The notes beneath the pieces are model-generated. The model saw only the letters and a list, made by a program, of their open reading frames with translations. It had not been told where the DNA came from and did not search any database. Below are positions 1 to 9,050 of a stretch of 64,000 nt of DNA, piece after piece. How positions within the stretch are numbered: position 1 is the first letter of the stretch; every line of letters starts with the position of its first letter. The DNA lies in contig JNEU01000737.1 in assembly GCA_000697475.1 (NCBI GenBank), forward strand, positions 1-64,000, read 5' to 3'. The DNA comes from Lichtheimia corymbifera B2541. Lineage: Eukaryota; Mucoromycota; Mucoromycetes; Mucorales; Lichtheimiaceae. The translations under genes and the position numbers were made by a program.

Positions 1-250
1 ATTTGTTGCCAGCTGAAACATCATCATCATCATCCACTCGTTTAGCTGAGAGTAGCATTTAGAAGTGTCGTTGAAAACATTTTATTAAACCCCTGGTCTT
101 TATTGTCTTTATTCTTTGTCATTGGAAGGATTTGTGATTAAGCAGTTGCGATTGCTTATTGAACCTGGAATTGATTTGGAAGACTTCTTGGCGATACCGT
201 TTTTGGAATACATCGACTCTCTCGCTACAAGCACACTGCCCTACGTCTCA
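1..250 (+). repeat. 5' LTR (partial, left end outside window)
   Basis: These 250 bases match 5708-5957 base for base as far as I can read. The copy ends in GTCTCA at 250, the inverted complement of the TGAGAC that opens the right LTR. The first ~52 bp of the full 302-bp LTR lie before the window. Confidence 0.96.
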
Positions 251-253
251 TTT

Positions 254-270
254 TGGTGGAGAAGCTGGGC
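254..270 (+). other. Primer-binding site of the retrotransposon
   Basis: Three bases after the left LTR comes TGGTGGAGAAGCTGGGC. It begins with TGG, the complement of a tRNA CCA tail, in the expected place for the minus-strand primer site. I cannot tell which tRNA is used. Confidence 0.7.
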
Positions 271-374
271 GCATTTTATCACATTCACATTCGTACGGCA
301 GACTATTTTACAACAACATCCCCAACACAATCGTTCATCCATTACGGAAATCATCCATCCATTGAATATCTGCT

Positions 375-1289
375 ATGGCAACTCAAGAATCGCATGTTAT
401 CTCGGCTCCTAAGGGTCGTAATCTGGAGGCAGAGCTATTGAGATCTTTATTGGCAAAGCCTGAACACTTTTATGGCAAAGCTAGTGAGGATCCAATGGGC
501 TGGTTGAGAAGCATCAAGAGATTGCGCCGTGGTGGTATCTCTGACGGCAGTATCCTTTTGGTGGCTGGCTCCCATTTGAAAGGTGCTGCTGGCAACTGGT
601 GGGCTGAGCATGAAGATGACGTGGTGACTTGGCAAGCTTTTGAGGAGAAGTTTGTCGAGAGATATGCTAGCAAGAGCATTAAGCGTGATTGGTGGCGTCG
701 CTTGGAGGCTCGTAAACAAGGTGAAGGCGAAAGTGTGTCTGAATTGGTGGAAGCGCAACAAGCCTTGTTCCAAAGATTGGCATTGAAGGACGAGAGAAGA
801 AAGATTGACTTGCTTTGTAAGGCGTTGAAGGACGACATTGGATTTGAAGTTGAACGGGAGGAGCCTGAAACCTATGCAGAAGCTGTGGATGCTGCTAAAA
901 AGGAGGAGTCATTGAGAATCAAGTATAAGCGTGCACAAGAAGTTGGTGGCATTGTTGGTGATGGAACAAGCAGCGAGAAAAGCAGTGGTGTTGTTACAAC
1001 AAGGTCCGATCGTGTAAGCGAAGTTGGCAGCATCAGCAGTTTTGACAAGGCGCTTAATGAGATGAATGAAAAATTCAATCGTCTGGAGATCAATCTTATG
1101 GAGCGTTTGAATCGTCATCAAGGTGATCATGGATATGGCGGCAACAGATATGGTGGCAACGGCTATGGTGGCAATGGTTATGGTGGCGGTGGATATGCTA
1201 TAACATGCTTCAGTTGCGGTCAAGTTGGTCACAAGGCGTTTCAGTGTCAAGAACGACGTGAGGCGGGAAAAGAGAAAGGACAGCAGTAG
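375..1289 (+). CDS. gag: Retrotransposon Gag polyprotein (capsid and nucleocapsid)
   Basis: This 304-residue Gag forms the virus-like particle that packages element RNA. A retrotransposon_gag capsid region spans roughly residues 40-180 and includes the GNWW motif near residue 74. A glycine/tyrosine-rich linker (about 255-275) follows, then one CCHC zinc knuckle at residues 278-291 (C-x2-C-x4-H-x4-C), the RNA-binding nucleocapsid. The ATG at 375 is the first in frame after the primer-binding site. The ORF ends in TAG at 1287-1289, and the pol frame is open from 1262, so the last 28 bases overlap pol in the -1 frame. Pol is probably made only when ribosomes slip here. Confidence 0.95.
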   Translation: MATQESHVISAPKGRNLEAELLRSLLAKPEHFYGKASEDPMGWLRSIKRLRRGGISDGSILLVAGSHLKGAAGNWWAEHEDDVVTWQAFEEKFVERYASKSIKRDWWRRLEARKQGEGESVSELVEAQQALFQRLALKDERRKIDLLCKALKDDIGFEVEREEPETYAEAVDAAKKEESLRIKYKRAQEVGGIVGDGTSSEKSSGVVTTRSDRVSEVGSISSFDKALNEMNEKFNRLEINLMERLNRHQGDHGYGGNRYGGNGYGGNGYGGGGYAITCFSCGQVGHKAFQCQERREAGKEKGQQ

Positions 1290-3997
1290 ATGGGAAGTCT
1301 GCTGTCCCAGGTGAATACAATCAAACCTTCCCAGAAACTCCTCCAAACAAGGTGCATTTGATTCAAGGTGTCCAGGTGTGGCAAAATGGGCGTGTTCGTC
1401 CAAGATCGTCGGCGTCAGGAGAGGTGGCTGCACCATTGAAGAAAAGAAGCAAACGTGTTGTGGTGGATGACGAAGCCAATGCAATTACATTACCTGTTTC
1501 GCAAAATAATGTGTTGCATAATTCAAGCGAGGATGTCACGATGAAGGAGGCCAAGAAGAAAAGAACGAGGAAACCAGCGAGACGTTTAGAGGTGGAAGCA
1601 AACAAGGTCAATATTTGGGATGCATTGGGTGACACTCAAGTCAATATGTCATTTAAGGATTGGTTGGCTATCGACAAACAAGCTGCCAAGGACTTATGCG
1701 ATGGAATACGTTTTATTCATGGGCGTAAACCTCGTAACAATGCATCTAAACAACCGGTGGCCACTCAAGTCAATGCTGTGAACCTCGTGGAGCAGGATGG
1801 TGAAGAGAGTGATGAGAGTGAGGATGAAGAAGAGGTTGAAGAGGATGAAGAGGAAAAAGAAGAGTGGGATGAGTTGGGAGGTGAAGGTGATGAAAGCGAC
1901 AGCGAGTCGTATCTATTTGAATCCGAGTTTGAAGATGAGGACCAAGATGGCTACCATTCCGATACATCCATTACCCAATATCCATACAATCCTGAGTCCA
2001 TGGGAGCAGCAAGACCTTTTGCCGTGCAAGTCAACATCAATGGTGAATCCGTGGAAGCTATTGCGGATACAGGTGCATCAGTATCGGTTATCAGTAAACC
2101 CCTCGCCAAGCGTTTACACTTACCTATCAACAAGGACCTCATGTCGATACAACAATTGGATGAACGGGATACAAAGCCGAATGGTGTATGCGTGAATGTG
2201 CCAGTGGAAATTGGTGGAAAACTACGTCGTGAACACTGTTCAGTATTGGATCGTCAATCGGATTTGCTATTACTTGGCCTACCATGGATGCGTGCATACG
2301 GTATCAAGATTGACCCCACGTCGTTGACCTTATCCATTCCGTCACAAGAAAGCAAGAGCGATGTCGTTGTGCAAGGTTATGCCCATCAGAAGCCTACAGA
2401 AGGAGGAGGAAAAAGGGTGTCAGCAAAAACGCCACAGGTGTTTATGTTACAAATGGTGAAGCAGAACACGAACCATGACGTACATGAGATACCGAACAAG
2501 GTGGTCGCAGCAGCATTGGGAGGTGAAATGAGGGTGAATTGGTATGAAGGTGCTGATTCGGAGGGAGGAATGAGCCAAGAGGGGGAGAGTGAAGTGAAGA
2601 AAAGGAAAAAAGAAAAAGAGGTGCCGAAAGAGGTGAAAGGATTGTTGGAAAAATACCGCGACTGTTTTGTTGAACATGCTGGGCTGGGACGTGTGAACGT
2701 TGTGTCACATGAAATCAAGACCGTTACCGAGACCCCTATCAAGAGCAAACCATACAGGCTGACATGGACAGAAGAAGCTCAGTTACGCAAGGAATTGGAT
2801 CATCTTTTGGAACTTGGGTTGATCAAGCCGTCACAAGGGGAGTGGACATCGCCTGTGCTCTTTGTATCAAAGAAGGATGGATCATTAAGGCTTTGTGTTG
2901 ATTATCGTCGGCTCAACAAGATTACCGTGAAGGATCATTTCCCATTGCCTTTTATTGACGAATTGGTGGATTCCATGGGTGGTGCACAATATTTCTCTAC
3001 GTTGGATGCTGCATCTGGTTACTGGCAAGTGCCCATGCATGAAGATTCGATAAGGAAGACGGGATTTGTTACGAAGTATGGTGTCTTTGACTGGTGCGTT
3101 CTGCCATTTGGATTGAGTACGGCTCCAGCAACTTTCCAGAGATTGATGACTCGCATTTTACAACCTCTTTTGGGTAAATGTGTGCATGTCTTCATTGACG
3201 ATATCATTGTGTTTTCACGTACGTTGGATGAACATGTACAGCATTTGGAGCGTGTATTTGAGATATGTACGGAGGCAAATCTACGAATCAAGTTGGCCAA
3301 GTGTTCATTTGCAAGTGATAACGTGGAATACTTGGGTCATCAAATAACGAGGCATGGATTGAAACCAACTGGACGCAATGTTAAGAAGGTTATGGATATG
3401 ACGGCTCCAAGGAACAAGTCTGAGGTGCGATCCTTTTTGGGTATGGTTGGCTACTATAGACGATTTATTCCTGCATTTGCGGAAAAGTCACATGCCATAC
3501 AACGACTTACAAGGAACAAGGTGGATTTTATTTGGGGTGATGAACAAGAAGCAGCATTCAAGGTGTTGAAGGAAGCGTTGGTGAACCCACCTGTATTGGC
3601 GTATCCTGATCCAACCAAGGTGCAGATATTGACAACCGATGCGTCTGGGAAAGGGATTGGAGCTATTTTATCACAGTCAGCGGATGGATCAAGCGATGGT
3701 GAACAGGTGATAGCGTATGCTTCTCGTGCTTTGCGTGGGCCTGAGGTTCGATATGCAACAACCCATGTGGAGGCTTTGGCGATCGTGGCTGGCATGTATC
3801 AGTTCCGGCATTATCTACGAGGTCGCAAGTTTGTGTTGTACACTGATCACTCAGCTTTGACATACATCTTGAATAATCCATCACCAAGTCCCAAGGTATC
3901 GAGGTGGTCAGCTGCAACCATGGAATATGACTTTGTTACCAAGCATCGAAAAGGGGAGAGCAATCCAGCAGACGCATTGTCTAGGTTGGTGGGGTAA
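1262..3997 (+). CDS. pol: Retrotransposon Pol: aspartic protease, reverse transcriptase, RNase H
   Basis: The frame opens at 1262 with no suitable ATG; a GTG at 1352 is the earliest plausible unassisted start, so expression as a Gag-Pol frameshift fusion is likely. Numbering from 1352: a basic/acidic linker with a long Glu/Asp tract comes first. The aspartic protease DTGA has its Asp at about residue 239. The reverse transcriptase follows, with the YxDD-type box FIDD at 614-617 and an upstream LDAASGYWQV motif. RNase H carries TDAS (Asp about 763) and YTDH (Asp about 832). The frame stops at TAA 3995-3997, right after the RNase H domain, without running into integrase. That is unusual, because Ty3-type pol normally continues through integrase. 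Confidence 0.95.
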   Translation, partial: GGKRERTAVDGKSAVPGEYNQTFPETPPNKVHLIQGVQVWQNGRVRPRSSASGEVAAPLKKRSKRVVVDDEANAITLPVSQNNVLHNSSEDVTMKEAKKKRTRKPARRLEVEANKVNIWDALGDTQVNMSFKDWLAIDKQAAKDLCDGIRFIHGRKPRNNASKQPVATQVNAVNLVEQDGEESDESEDEEEVEEDEEEKEEWDELGGEGDESDSESYLFESEFEDEDQDGYHSDTSITQYPYNPESMGAARPFAVQVNINGESVEAIADTGASVSVISKPLAKRLHLPINKDLMSIQQLDERDTKPNGVCVNVPVEIGGKLRREHCSVLDRQSDLLLLGLPWMRAYGIKIDPTSLTLSIPSQESKSDVVVQGYAHQKPTEGGGKRVSAKTPQVFMLQMVKQNTNHDVHEIPNKVVAAALGGEMRVNWYEGADSEGGMSQEGESEVKKRKKEKEVPKEVKGLLEKYRDCFVEHAGLGRVNVVSHEIKTVTETPIKSKPYRLTWTEEAQLRKELDHLLELGLIKPSQGEWTSPVLFVSKKDGSLRLCVDYRRLNKITVKDHFPLPFIDELVDSMGGAQYFSTLDAASGYWQVPMHEDSIRKTGFVTKYGVFDWCVLPFGLSTAPATFQRLMTRILQPLLGKCVHVFIDDIIVFSRTLDEHVQHLERVFEICTEANLRIKLAKCSFASDNVEYLGHQITRHGLKPTGRNVKKVMDMTAPRNKSEVRSFLGMVGYYRRFIPAFAEKSHAIQRLTRNKVDFIWGDEQEAAFKVLKEALVNPPVLAYPDPTKVQILTTDASGKGIGAILSQSADGSSDGEQVIAYASRALRGPEVRYATTHVEALAIVAGMYQFRHYLRGRKFVLYTDHSALTYILNNPSPSPKVSRWSAATMEYDFVTKHRKGESNPADALSRLVG
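1265..1271 (+). promoter_or_regulatory. Candidate -1 ribosomal frameshift site G_GGA_AAA
   Basis: In the gag frame the bases read G GGA AAA, which fits the canonical X XXY YYZ slippery heptamer. Slipping back one base lands exactly in the pol frame, which is open from 1262, just after a TGA at 1259-1261. The gag stop follows 15 bases downstream. I did not find an obvious downstream stem or pseudoknot by eye. Confidence 0.65.
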
Positions 3998-4002
3998 GGG
4001 AA

Positions 4003-4166
4003 GGAGGATATATATATATACATACAAAAGAAAAAGAAGTACAAAAAAAAAAAAAATATGAAAAGAGACAAAAAGAACAAAAACAGAAAAGAGATAGAAT
4101 GAAAAAAAAAAGAGTACAAAAGAAAAGGAAAAACAGATCAAAAGAAGAAAAGAACAAAAAAAAGGT
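4003..4166 (+). repeat. A-rich low-complexity spacer between pol and integrase
   Basis: Apart from a short TATATA run at its start, this tract is almost only A with scattered G (GAAAAAG-type repeats and a 13-A run). It lies inside the gap between the RNase H stop and the integrase ATG. Short ORFs on the opposite strand here are artefacts of poly-T. Confidence 0.85.
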
Positions 4167-4298
4167 ATACATGTATTATTGGAATCATCTTTATTATCAC
4201 TTTTATCATCATTACATTACACATCATTCATTAAGCGCACAATCGACATTACAAGTACCTCAGCAACTCTACAAGTGATTATCATTCAAGCTATTATC

Positions 4299-5630
4299 AT
4301 GGATTACGCTCACTATTTGGCGCTTTATTACTATATCACCGAGGGAACTTATCCCAGGGACATGAATGACAACAAGCTAAGACGGCGTATTCGCAACAAG
4401 GCCGCAAAATATTTACCTTTCCGAGGCAAATTGTATCTCAAGAATAAAGAAGGCGATTTTGGACAAGAGGTTTTACATTCTGGCAATGTCATGGAGGTTA
4501 TCAAGAAGGTGCACAGAGAAGGACACATGGGAATTAATAACACTTGGCGGAGGATGAGACTGCAGTACGAAGGATATCAGCTTTATGAACGGGTACGTGA
4601 GTTTGTGGAATCATGTGAACAATGTCAATTGCGAGCAAGAAGGCGTCATGTTCGACATGAGGAAGCACACCCAATACCTACACCATCAAGCCCCTTTTAC
4701 ATGATTGGATGCGACGCCGTTGGACCTATTAATCCACCTAGCAAGAATGGGAACCGGTATTTGTTGGTAGCTGTGGACTATTTAACAAGATGGCCTGTTG
4801 TGGCAGCGGTGCCAAACATCAGCGAGAAGACCACGGCTTCCTTTTTGTTCAATTGCGTTGTGAAGGATTTTGGAGTGCCATCGTACATTTTAACCGATCG
4901 AGGTGCCAACTTCAAGTCCGATTACGTGCATAATTTTCTCAAGTGGATGGGATGCAAGCCCTTGACTACGACTGCGTTTCGACCCCAGGTTAATGGATTG
5001 TGCGAACGAATGAATCAGACGATTGTTGAGGTGCTATCAAAAGTGTGTCAGGATCAAGGTATGCTGCAACGTTGGGACGAGTGTTTGGCTTCTGCTGTAC
5101 TTGCTATTCGCTCTACACCGAATGATGCAACCGGTTTCAGCCCTGCCATGCTTCTTTATGGTTATGATATTCGCACACCTGCCACTTGGCCTGAACCTCG
5201 AAAGGATTATGTTGAAGGAAGATTGGCTGATGAGATTACGAGTCGTATCAAGGTCATAGACAATATTATGCAGCAACACCGGGAATTGTCTCGTCAACGC
5301 ACACAGCAAAAACAACAACAACGCAAGCAGCGATATGATCAGCATGTGGTGAAGAAACGTTTTCAAGTTGGTGATCAAGTATTGATGTTGGATAAATATA
5401 AACCACACAAATTGGCAAATCGATGGATCGGACCGATGATTGTGATACGGGTGAATCAACATGGCACGTATTGGTTACAAGGACCTGGAGGCAAGCGTTT
5501 GGACGGTGCGGTGAATGCAGATATGTTGAAGCCATGGAAATCGAAGGACAAGCTTATACCCGATGTTATTGCTCAACGTGCAGATCGACAGCTACAAGCC
5601 TACATCGAGCGTATACAACCTGGACAATGA
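4299..5630 (+). CDS. Retrotransposon integrase (separate ORF)
   Basis: The integrase inserts element cDNA into the genome. From the ATG at 4299 it has 443 residues. The N-terminal zinc-binding HHCC is H72, H76, C106, C109. The catalytic DDE triad is D139, D200 and E236, with the usual 35 residues between the last two. A Gln-rich coiled stretch (about residues 330-360) and a GPY/F-type C-terminal module follow. The frame is open upstream to at least 4179 but has no earlier ATG. It is separated from the pol stop by ~300 nt, so it needs reinitiation, a subgenomic RNA, or splicing. A GTAAGG donor at 3994 and an in-frame AG at 4254-4255 would join pol to integrase. Confidence 0.93.
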   Translation: MDYAHYLALYYYITEGTYPRDMNDNKLRRRIRNKAAKYLPFRGKLYLKNKEGDFGQEVLHSGNVMEVIKKVHREGHMGINNTWRRMRLQYEGYQLYERVREFVESCEQCQLRARRRHVRHEEAHPIPTPSSPFYMIGCDAVGPINPPSKNGNRYLLVAVDYLTRWPVVAAVPNISEKTTASFLFNCVVKDFGVPSYILTDRGANFKSDYVHNFLKWMGCKPLTTTAFRPQVNGLCERMNQTIVEVLSKVCQDQGMLQRWDECLASAVLAIRSTPNDATGFSPAMLLYGYDIRTPATWPEPRKDYVEGRLADEITSRIKVIDNIMQQHRELSRQRTQQKQQQRKQRYDQHVVKKRFQVGDQVLMLDKYKPHKLANRWIGPMIVIRVNQHGTYWLQGPGGKRLDGAVNADMLKPWKSKDKLIPDVIAQRADRQLQAYIERIQPGQ

Positions 5631-5642
5631 CAACACTCGGCT

Positions 5643-5655
5643 GAGAGGGGGAGAA
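5643..5655 (+). other. Polypurine tract
   Basis: GAGAGGGGGAGAA lies directly before the right LTR and is all purine, as expected for the plus-strand primer of an LTR retroelement. Confidence 0.88.
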
Positions 5656-5957
5656 TGAGACGGCCGTAGTGGGGTAGTCAGCCTTCGAGTTGCCATTTTG
5701 GGTCGGGATTTGTTGCCAGCTGAAACATCATCATCATCATCCACTCGTTTAGCTGAGAGTAGCATTTAGAAGTGTCGTTGAAAACATTTTATTAAACCCC
5801 TGGTCTTTATTGTCTTTATTCTTTGTCATTGGAAGGATTTGTGATTAAGCAGTTGCGATTGCTTATTGAACCTGGAATTGATTTGGAAGACTTCTTGGCG
5901 ATACCGTTTTTGGAATACATCGACTCTCTCGCTACAAGCACACTGCCCTACGTCTCA
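5656..5957 (+). repeat. 3' LTR, 302 bp
   Basis: The LTR starts TGAGAC and ends GTCTCA, a perfect 6-bp terminal inverted repeat with TG...CA ends. Bases 5708-5957 repeat the left copy at 1-250 without a difference that I can see. Confidence 0.96.
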
Positions 5958-6716
5958 GATTTTTTGTCAGCGAGGTACTATATATAACACAAAATTCCCA
6001 TAAAAGGCAATAGGCGCAATATGGGTATCTAATGATAGTACAAATGATCAAAAATACAATGCAAAGGTTGATTTTGTAGTATGGGAAGATGGGAAGAAGG
6101 AAAAGCGAAAATTTCACGGCGAGCGGAGTGTCAGGTTGTGGATGGCAGGCTAGGATCAGAGCTTGACCACCACCGCCTTCGGAATTTGAAAATCAGATTT
6201 ACAAGAGACTTCATTGCATGATCCCATTAACCCAACTTGCTTTGAGATCAAGTTTGAGTTCTTGTCTACAACAGCACGTCAGCTGCCCAACGTTATTTGA
6301 ATGTTCTCGTTGAAACGACATTGCGCCCCCAAATGAAGAGTAATTTAACGTACGATGACCTTGCGATCAGCGTCATGATTGCTTACTTACACTTTTTGGC
6401 TACAGTTGCCAGCGACTCCCATACAGAATCAAGCCAAGTCAACCAAGACCACGCCCATTGTACATGTACATTAGCAGAAACAGCAAATATTTAGTTTGGA
6501 TTGATTGGGCTTATAAAAAGTCGCTCTACGACACCAGAAATAAACATTGTATTTAATAATGCAACATAACTACAATCATAAGAAGGGCATATACAAAAGG
6601 AGAGCATAATCAATGACTGTGATGGCTTGTAATGGCTTTTGCTTGAGGGAGGTTTTGGAATCGATAGTGTTGTCAAGGAGTGTATAGGGGTCGTTTGCAC
6701 AATGTGCTTCTGGTTT
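5958..6716. other. Intergenic stretch after the retrotransposon
   Basis: I see no supported gene here. The few short ORFs have no recognisable domain or splice structure. It may be old sequence disrupted by the element. Confidence 0.6.
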
Positions 6717-7725
6717 TTAAAGATAGCATAAATAAATGTCCTTGTAAAGTTGCGAAATGAAGATGGTTACATGGTCAAGAGATACCGGAAGGTGGATGTG
6801 CGGAAGTATAGGGTTAGTGTTGAAGGTAATTGAGGGCGTAGAAAGTAGCGTATTTTCCTGTGTATTATATGAAGAATGAGAACAGATATTACAACCGAGT
6901 TGGGAACACACGAGACGTACCGACGACAATGAATGCGAAAGTGGCTTTGGATTTGTTCTTGTCTGAGGCAATCTTAGCCAACACAGCAATGCGCATCAGA
7001 TCAACACCAAGCATAGGATGGTTCATTGCTTGGTGCTTATAACTTTCTATAATTATTTATAATCTTAATATGCTTTCACCTCACCACAGCTGATCCGTTT
7101 ACATAAAGTTGATCCATGCATGATTCTTGATTGATCGAGGCGTCTGGCCGGGTGATTTCTTGCTTTTCCTCATCGCTCAAGGATGTCCTATTCAGTTCTG
7201 TTATTATGGGACGTTAAATCTCCCTCTTCTCGCCAAACACTCACCTTTTTGCAACCGAGAGCCTTACTTACCATCGGAAGACAATATTGTCGTCTATGTC
7301 TTCAAATAGCGAAGCGAGAATTGCATCCAAGTGTCTTGTAATGAATTCCGTCTCCTTGGGTCCATCCTCAACGACGTAACGTGGCAACTTTTCAACCCTA
7401 CTTATTGAGTGAGTTCAATGCATTACGTTCACTATCCAAACTTACATGTTTCCGACAACCAGCAAACTCCTGTTGGTGGTGTTGAGATCATCGTCAACTA
7501 TCAATCTAGATATTTGCCGCGACACAGCTAGACGTGTACGTGCTTGGATGTTGATTATCGTCCTAACATGAAATAAGGTCAATAATCGTGCATTCTGCCA
7601 GACTGCTAGAAAGTTACCATATCCATTTGATTTACGATGTCTTCGAGCTTGGCCTTGATTGCAGAAGAGAACGCAGCATATTGTACTTGTTGTTGTCGTG
7701 TCCATTTATAATCACGCGTGTCCAT
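6717..7725 (-). pseudogene. Decayed multi-exon gene of an uncharacterised, probably Mucorales-specific family
   Basis: On the minus strand, exon-like segments are flanked by good splice signals: 7618-7725 (starting MDTRDYKW), 7446-7562, 7272-7400, from 7187 down, then two more down to about 6720. They spell conserved-looking stretches including VVEDGPKETEF, a TRPDA motif, CGEVK and GVDLMRIAVLAK. In this order I recognise them from memory as an uncharacterised family common in Mucorales; no function is known to me. The frame does not hold: joining the first two segments is off by one base, another shift separates TRPDA from GEVK (~7100), and a stop interrupts the tail near 6815. The gene is therefore probably dead. 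A fast-evolving live gene with odd introns is less likely. Confidence 0.5.
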
Positions 7726-9050
7726 CACCCAGTCTCAGCTCGTGTATGGCTATACCCTTGGTTACTATCCGATCTTAGTTCCTTGTTCTTCTTAGAATAA
7801 AACACTACACCGAGTATCACTTACTCTACCACCGTCTCCTACACATAAACCACACACGACACCTCAGTTGTTCTGAGAGAGTGTGCCGGCGGCGTGATGC
7901 GTGTATTTATGTCACCTACAAAGGGGTCCCCAAATTTCCCATCAGGCTACCTTTTACCTATAAATGATAGGTATACCTACCACAAAGGATCCATCAAGGA
8001 ACACAGCCAAGTGTCATTAGACACCAATGATTAATGAAGTGAGCTGCATAGATGAAAGCATGAGTACCTTCATTTTGGGGATCATATAATCATATAAATA
8101 CCATTCTTGAGACTTACCAAGGGCCATTGACTGATGAGGGTATGCATACAAGTAGGAAGAAAGAGCGTTTGATTGTATTGGTGACAACAGCCTTACTTAT
8201 ATGTGAGTGGGCGTGGGAGTTGTTGTCATTGATGATGGATCGAACTGATAAAGTGGTCAACCACCTTGATGGAGTGATAGAAAATCAACAGCTGATGCAT
8301 ACATCCACATGCGGCTCAAAAGGTGACTTTTTGTAGGTGATATAAATATGTCCCACTTTATATTTTAGGTGATTATGAAATCATTTGGAAGAGTAGGTAC
8401 GATGTTATATGATGAGAGGTGATTAATATTATGTTTCATGCAGCAGTCAATGGAAAACCGGTGCAAGACAATTAGCACAGCTACAATAATGAACCATCAC
8501 CATCAAAAACCTTCCAGCAGCAGAGATCAAGAATACGATTGTTTCACTTGATCGTGTTCTCTGGTTCTTTATTCCATTTTAAGCCTTCTGAATCATCCTG
8601 GTATAAAGATGATCGTAGTTATCAAATATGAAGCTCAGCTGGACGTCCATGGTAATACTTGCATATCGTGGCAACATAGCTATTAGCATATCAACCACCC
8701 TGTTACTGCATCTTTGGCATACTTTTACATATCAGAGGCTAATCCCAATATAAGCAGAGTCTTTTCGTTATGTCAACAATGAGAAAGCTTTATTAATAAG
8801 GAGAAGACAATCTATGTCGATCGAGAATAGAAATCCGGGTTTCTTGGCAGTGGTACCGATTATCGACTTTAATTAGATCCAATTATCATACACAAGAGGA
8901 AAAGCTCAAAGTTGGATGATTCGGCTTTCGAACTGAGAGGGCGCCAAGCCGGTCCGTGTTCCTTTTTTCGTTTGGTATTGTTGCCTGGTGTTTGTGCAGT
9001 CAGCCGTTTTTCCCCCTTCCTCCCTATTATCCACCTCATTCGCATTCGTC
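7726..9050. other. Long intergenic region upstream of the rhomboid gene
   Basis: No supported gene is visible. A 69-codon ORF at 8127-8336 has no recognisable features. The last few hundred bases, with a pyrimidine-rich segment before the ATG at 9051, probably hold the rhomboid promoter and 5' UTR. Confidence 0.55.

Larger units (their letters stand above)
1..5957 (+). mobile_element. Ty3/Gypsy LTR retrotransposon, nearly complete
   Basis: The element has a left LTR (1-250, cut by the window edge), a primer-binding site, gag, protease-RT-RNase H, a separate integrase ORF, a polypurine tract and a right LTR (5656-5957). The order RT, RNase H, integrase is diagnostic of Ty3/Gypsy (Metaviridae-type) rather than Copia. 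All ORFs are open, and the visible 250 bp of the left LTR look identical to the matching part of the right LTR, so the insertion appears young and may be active. The integrase carries a GPY/F-like module and no obvious chromodomain. The target-site duplication cannot be checked because the left flank is outside the window. Confidence 0.97.

Noticed and set aside
1797..2195. 132-codon ORF inside pol
   Set aside because: Alternate frame of the acidic linker and protease region.
3847..4172. Phe-rich minus-strand ORFs resembling membrane proteins
   Set aside because: They are translations of the poly-A/G spacer read as poly-T/C.
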